A stretch of DNA of 7,602 nucleotides from Spirochaetia bacterium. GTDB taxonomy: Bacteria; Spirochaetota; Spirochaetia; Treponematales; Breznakiellaceae. The stretch lies in assembly GCA_025997755.1 (NCBI GenBank), contig BNVA01000097.1, positions 1 to 7,602 of the forward strand. Reading direction: 5' to 3'. The position numbers and the translations under genes were made by a program. The notes under the pieces are model-generated. The model saw only the letters and a program-made list of their open reading frames with translations. It did not search any database and was not told the origin of the DNA. This document shows positions 6,474 to 7,602 of the stretch, piece after piece. Every line of letters begins with the position of its first letter. Position 1 is the first letter of the stretch.

Positions 6474-7602
6474 CTAATCGGGAATATACGTTATAACCAC
6501 CTTGCCGTTGCCTGTGTTTAGTCCGGCTGTTGTTACGCCGCCTGTAAATGTTAAACCCGTAAATTCCGGTGCAGTGGACATCATGGCTGAATGGCCGGGT
6601 GTTTCCAGTAAGCCTTTGACGTAGCCTGAACCGCCGGAGCCTGCACCCCAGTTATATTGTGCATTTATTTGCGGCGCGCCTCTGCCGCCATAGTAACCGC
6701 CGCCGCCTGCGCCGCGTCCTCCTGTAGCATTGCCATTGGCTGTGCCATCGCCGCCATCCGTGCCTTTGCCGAAATCGCCGCCGTCATTCTGGGTCGCGCC
6801 TTCCATCTGTTGATAGCCGCCGGTACTGGCCCCGCCATTTATTCCGCCGCCTTCACCGCTAGAACCGCCACCGGGACCTAGTCCGCCGCCGCCGCCGGCA
6901 ACGATGATGCGGGATTTTAGACCGTCTGGATTATCCCAAGCGCCGCCTACTACACGGACATCGGAAGCGCCGCCGCCGCCGCCGCCGCCCCTCCAGACAG
7001 TACGACTCATAAAGGAACCATTACCGCCCTTACCGCCGCCATTGTATCCGCCCGAACCGCCTGTACCGTTACCTATATCTCCTCCGGCACCGCCTTGAGC
7101 ACCGACATAGACATAAAGCGTTCCTCCTGCATTTAGGGTAATAGTCCCCGCAGAATAGCCGCCTAAAGCGCCGGAGTTGATGAAACCGCCATTAGCTAGT
7201 TCGCCGCCGCCCTGCGCTCCCCACGCTTCAATTTTGTAGGTGCCGGTTGCGGGAACCGTAAAAGTCTGGACTGCGCCTGTATTATGACCAAAAGCATATT
7301 CAGCGCCGCCTGCAACGCTCCATTTGGCATAAAGCGTGGTATCGCCGGTTATTTCTGTTGTGTTGTAGAACCTGCTGCCGCCTTCAGGGTTATCCACCCA
7401 GTAGCTAAAGGTGTAATTTGTTGAATTGGCGGTTGCAGTTCCCGCAATAGGTGGAAGCTGTTGACCCACTCCTATCAAACCGCTTCGGGCAACGGTAGGG
7501 GCGTCAAGACCTGTAAGCGGTGAAGGTAAAATGGCTGCATCGCCTATGCCGTTGCTGTTAAACGTAATTGTGTATTGTCTAGGCGACCATTGCTGGTAGA
7601 TA
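6474..7602 (-). CDS. glycine-rich, InlB/Listeria-Bacteroides-repeat surface-type protein (5' part outside window)
   Basis: The frame is open to the right edge, so this is the C-terminal portion of a larger protein. A TTG at 7478 could start a 334-aa product, but the frame continues upstream with homologous-looking sequence, so the true start lies beyond 7602. At the right edge is the end of one repeat (QQWSPRQ), then a full InlB B-repeat/Listeria-Bacteroides unit from YTITFNSNG (7574) to TLYAKW (7320). From about 7300 to the stop follows a Gly_rich-type domain. It opens with VQTFTVPATGTYKIEAWGAQ and YVYVGAQGG, contains a GGGGGGGASDVR stretch, and closes with NGKVVITYIPD. Such proteins are usually secreted or on the cell surface, sometimes adhesin-like, but the function is unknown. 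No C-terminal membrane anchor or LPXTG-like sorting signal is visible. A signal peptide, if present, would lie outside the window. Confidence 0.85.
   Translation of the reverse strand, partial: IYQQWSPRQYTITFNSNGIGDAAILPSPLTGLDAPTVARSGLIGVGQQLPPIAGTATANSTNYTFSYWVDNPEGGSRFYNTTEITGDTTLYAKWSVAGGAEYAFGHNTGAVQTFTVPATGTYKIEAWGAQGGGELANGGFINSGALGGYSAGTITLNAGGTLYVYVGAQGGAGGDIGNGTGGSGGYNGGGKGGNGSFMSRTVWRGGGGGGGASDVRVVGGAWDNPDGLKSRIIVAGGGGGLGPGGGSSGEGGGINGGASTGGYQQMEGATQNDGGDFGKGTDGGDGTANGNATGGRGAGGGGYYGGRGAPQINAQYNWGAGSGGSGYVKGLLETPGHSAMMSTAPEFTGLTFTGGVTTAGLNTGNGKVVITYIPD
6969..6989 (-). repeat. (GGC)7 trinucleotide tract encoding seven glycines
   Basis: Seven identical GGC codons on the - strand encode a heptaglycine immediately before ASDVR in the glycine-rich domain. 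Slippage would change the number of glycines without breaking the frame. Other glycine runs in the domain use mixed codons, so this pure tract stands out. Confidence 0.7.

Noticed and set aside
6904..7098. Proline-rich + strand open frame with PPPPPPP runs
   Set aside because: It is the mirror of the glycine codons of the gene on the opposite strand, which has recognisable domain motifs and a proper terminator.
1..7602. CRISPR array, tRNA or rRNA genes, transposase or recombinase genes
   Set aside because: I saw no regularly spaced repeats, no tRNA-like cloverleaf and no recombinase motifs in the window. A recombinase for the proposed inversion would have to lie elsewhere.

Overview
The window looks like part of the chromosome of a strictly anaerobic bacterium with roughly balanced GC content. 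The main evidence is two genes of the 2-hydroxyacyl-CoA dehydratase activase family, an oxygen-sensitive Fe-S family found mainly in anaerobes. A surface-type protein with InlB/Listeria-Bacteroides repeats and a glycine-rich domain also fits a gut- or host-associated anaerobe. A gut spirochaete (Treponema-like) or a clostridial Firmicute is my best guess, but the sequence does not settle the phylum.

Layout, left to right. Positions 1-1611 (+) encode the C-terminal half of a large activase/dehydratase-like protein; its 5' part is probably cut off by the window edge or missing. A short convergent intergenic stretch follows, with a bidirectional terminator hairpin (1683-1713). Positions 1704-4466 (-) encode a 920-aa protein with two ASKHA-type activase ATPase domains and the first part of a DUF2229-type domain. 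It ends abruptly in a lysine-rich tail. A GC-rich array of small hairpins (2429-2511) lies in frame inside its interdomain linker. Positions 4505-6338 (-) hold a tightly coupled trpD-trpC pair with a strong sigma70-type promoter and a very short leader. A rho-independent terminator (6397-6447) separates it from a glycine-rich surface-type protein gene (6474 to beyond 7602, -) that enters from the right edge.

How the genes relate. TrpD and TrpC catalyse the phosphoribosyl transfer to anthranilate and the indole-ring-closing step of tryptophan synthesis. The other trp genes are not here. The activase gene follows trpC on the same strand after 38 bp and may have its own nearly leaderless promoter.

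The most notable feature is that the (-) 920-aa protein and the (+) 536-aa protein match consecutive parts of one family that is normally a single chain of about 1,400-1,450 residues. The first stops just where the second would continue. They lie in opposite, convergent orientation, with the stop codon of the C-terminal half next to the broken end of the N-terminal half. That is the geometry expected if a segment of about 1.6-1.8 kb carrying the C-terminal half had inverted. It could be a programmed switch, a one-off rearrangement, an assembly artefact, or two convergent paralogs of which one is truncated.
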